A stretch of DNA of 64,000 nt. Source: JAIEPW01 sp964471915 (GTDB lineage: Bacteria; Acidobacteriota; Terriglobia; Bryobacterales; Bryobacteraceae). Position numbers and translations under genes: made by a program. The stretch is from assembly GCA_964471915.1 (NCBI GenBank), contig CAYYID010000020.1, positions 1-64,000 on the forward strand. Reading direction: 5' to 3'. The notes beneath the pieces were generated by a model, which was not told the DNA's origin, ran no database searches, and was given only the letters and a program-made list of their open reading frames with translations. This document shows, piece by piece, positions 63,651-64,000 of this stretch. Numbering within the stretch: position 1 is the first letter of the stretch; every line of letters begins with the position of its first letter.

Positions 63651-64000
63651 ATGAAGCCGGTCCTTTTGGCTCTCGCCTGTACTACGTTCCTGCTGGCCGC
63701 CACGGAGTCGGATAAACGGCTCCAGGCGGCGGCCGATACCCTCAACGAAATCATGGCTGCGTCCGACAAACAGATTCCGCAGGACCTGCTCGACATGGCG
63801 CAGTGCGCCGTGGTGGTCCCCGGCCTCAAGAAAGGTGCGTTCATCTTCGGCGCCAAGTACGGCCGCGGCTTCCTCAACTGCCGGAACGCCAATGGCGTCG
63901 GCTGGAGCGCGCCCGCGCCGGTCCGGGTGGAGGGCGGCAGTTTCGGCTTCCAGATCGGCGGCGCCGAAGTGGACGTCATCATGCTCATCATGAACCGCAC
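63651..64000 (+). CDS. SYLF-domain (Ysc84/DUF500) protein, 5' part (cut by right edge)
   Basis: The first 116 codons encode a signal peptide (MKPVLLALACTTFLLAATES) and the start of a lipid-binding SYLF domain: RLQAAADTLNEIMAASDKQI, CAVVVPGLKKGAFIFGAKYG and WSAPAPVRVEGGSFGFQIGG. These are the canonical opening strands. SYLF proteins bind phosphoinositides or membranes, and in bacteria their role is unclear. The open frame continues to the last base. An in-frame ATG at 63642 is an alternative start. Confidence 0.92.
   Translation, partial: MKPVLLALACTTFLLAATESDKRLQAAADTLNEIMAASDKQIPQDLLDMAQCAVVVPGLKKGAFIFGAKYGRGFLNCRNANGVGWSAPAPVRVEGGSFGFQIGGAEVDVIMLIMNR

Overview
The window reads as a GC-rich chromosome segment of an Acidobacteriota bacterium, most likely of the Solibacter/Bryobacter kind. 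This is inferred from gene content, not from a marker gene. The clues are two roughly 1000-residue TonB-type receptors with an N-terminal carboxypeptidase-regulatory domain, a DUF1080 glycosidase-like protein, a secreted von Willebrand A protein of the acidobacterial type, very large Ser/Thr kinases with membrane or repeat tails, and many small toxin-antitoxin loci. No prophage, integrase, transposase, rRNA or CRISPR array was seen. No stretch over about 300 bases lacks a gene.

Layout. 1-10.2 kb: the 5' part of replicative dnaE (cut by the left edge), a DUF1080 protein, a Uma2 nuclease-like protein, a beta-lactamase-fold serine hydrolase, an MntA/HepT toxin-antitoxin pair, tRNA-Leu(UAA), a fatty-acid desaturase, an anti-sigma-like membrane protein, a 7Fe ferredoxin, QueD, and a second, error-prone-type DNA polymerase (dnaE2). 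10.3-17.5 kb: two large receptors with an AAC(3)-like acetyltransferase between them. 17.7-27.5 kb: a SurA-N-like secreted protein, a zinc-ribbon kinase with a polytopic membrane tail, a DUF885 protein, trpS, a DUF937 protein, selB, and a divergent VWA protein whose start codon overlaps that of selB. 27.5-32.7 kb: a probably exported redox block of two paralogous heme plus type II copper monooxygenase-like proteins, a cytochrome-HhH protein, and a thiamine-diphosphate enzyme with a Tat signal bracketed by near-identical 27-bp direct repeats.

32.7-44 kb: an unknown protein, a VapBC pair (CTG-started antitoxin, frameshifted toxin), an MFS exporter and GNAT enzyme, an NtrC/NtrY-like two-component system, an NlpC/P60-like protein, an SRPBCC protein, a MazF remnant, an amidohydrolase/hydrolase pair, and a caspase-like protein without its catalytic Cys fused to a formylglycine-enzyme-like domain. 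44-51 kb: a 1316-residue kinase with a repeat-rich body, a lone secretin, and a winged-helix AAA ATPase. 51-57.6 kb: a small cytochrome c, glyA, a GT4 glycosyltransferase, a Cys-rich HTH-like protein with a good promoter, a DUF433 antitoxin remnant, tandem secreted paralogs, a gene broken at a G7 tract, and a second VapBC pair with a palindromic operator. 57.7-63 kb: a compact fatty-acid beta-oxidation operon (FadN-type bifunctional enzyme, thiolase, acyl-CoA dehydrogenase) closed by a strong hairpin. The right edge cuts a SYLF-domain gene.

The two regions most worth following up are the heme/copper/ThDP block (27.6-32.7 kb) and the pseudocaspase, kinase, secretin and ATPase neighbourhood (42.5-51 kb). 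Neither is shown to be a single system; both are inferences from adjacency.
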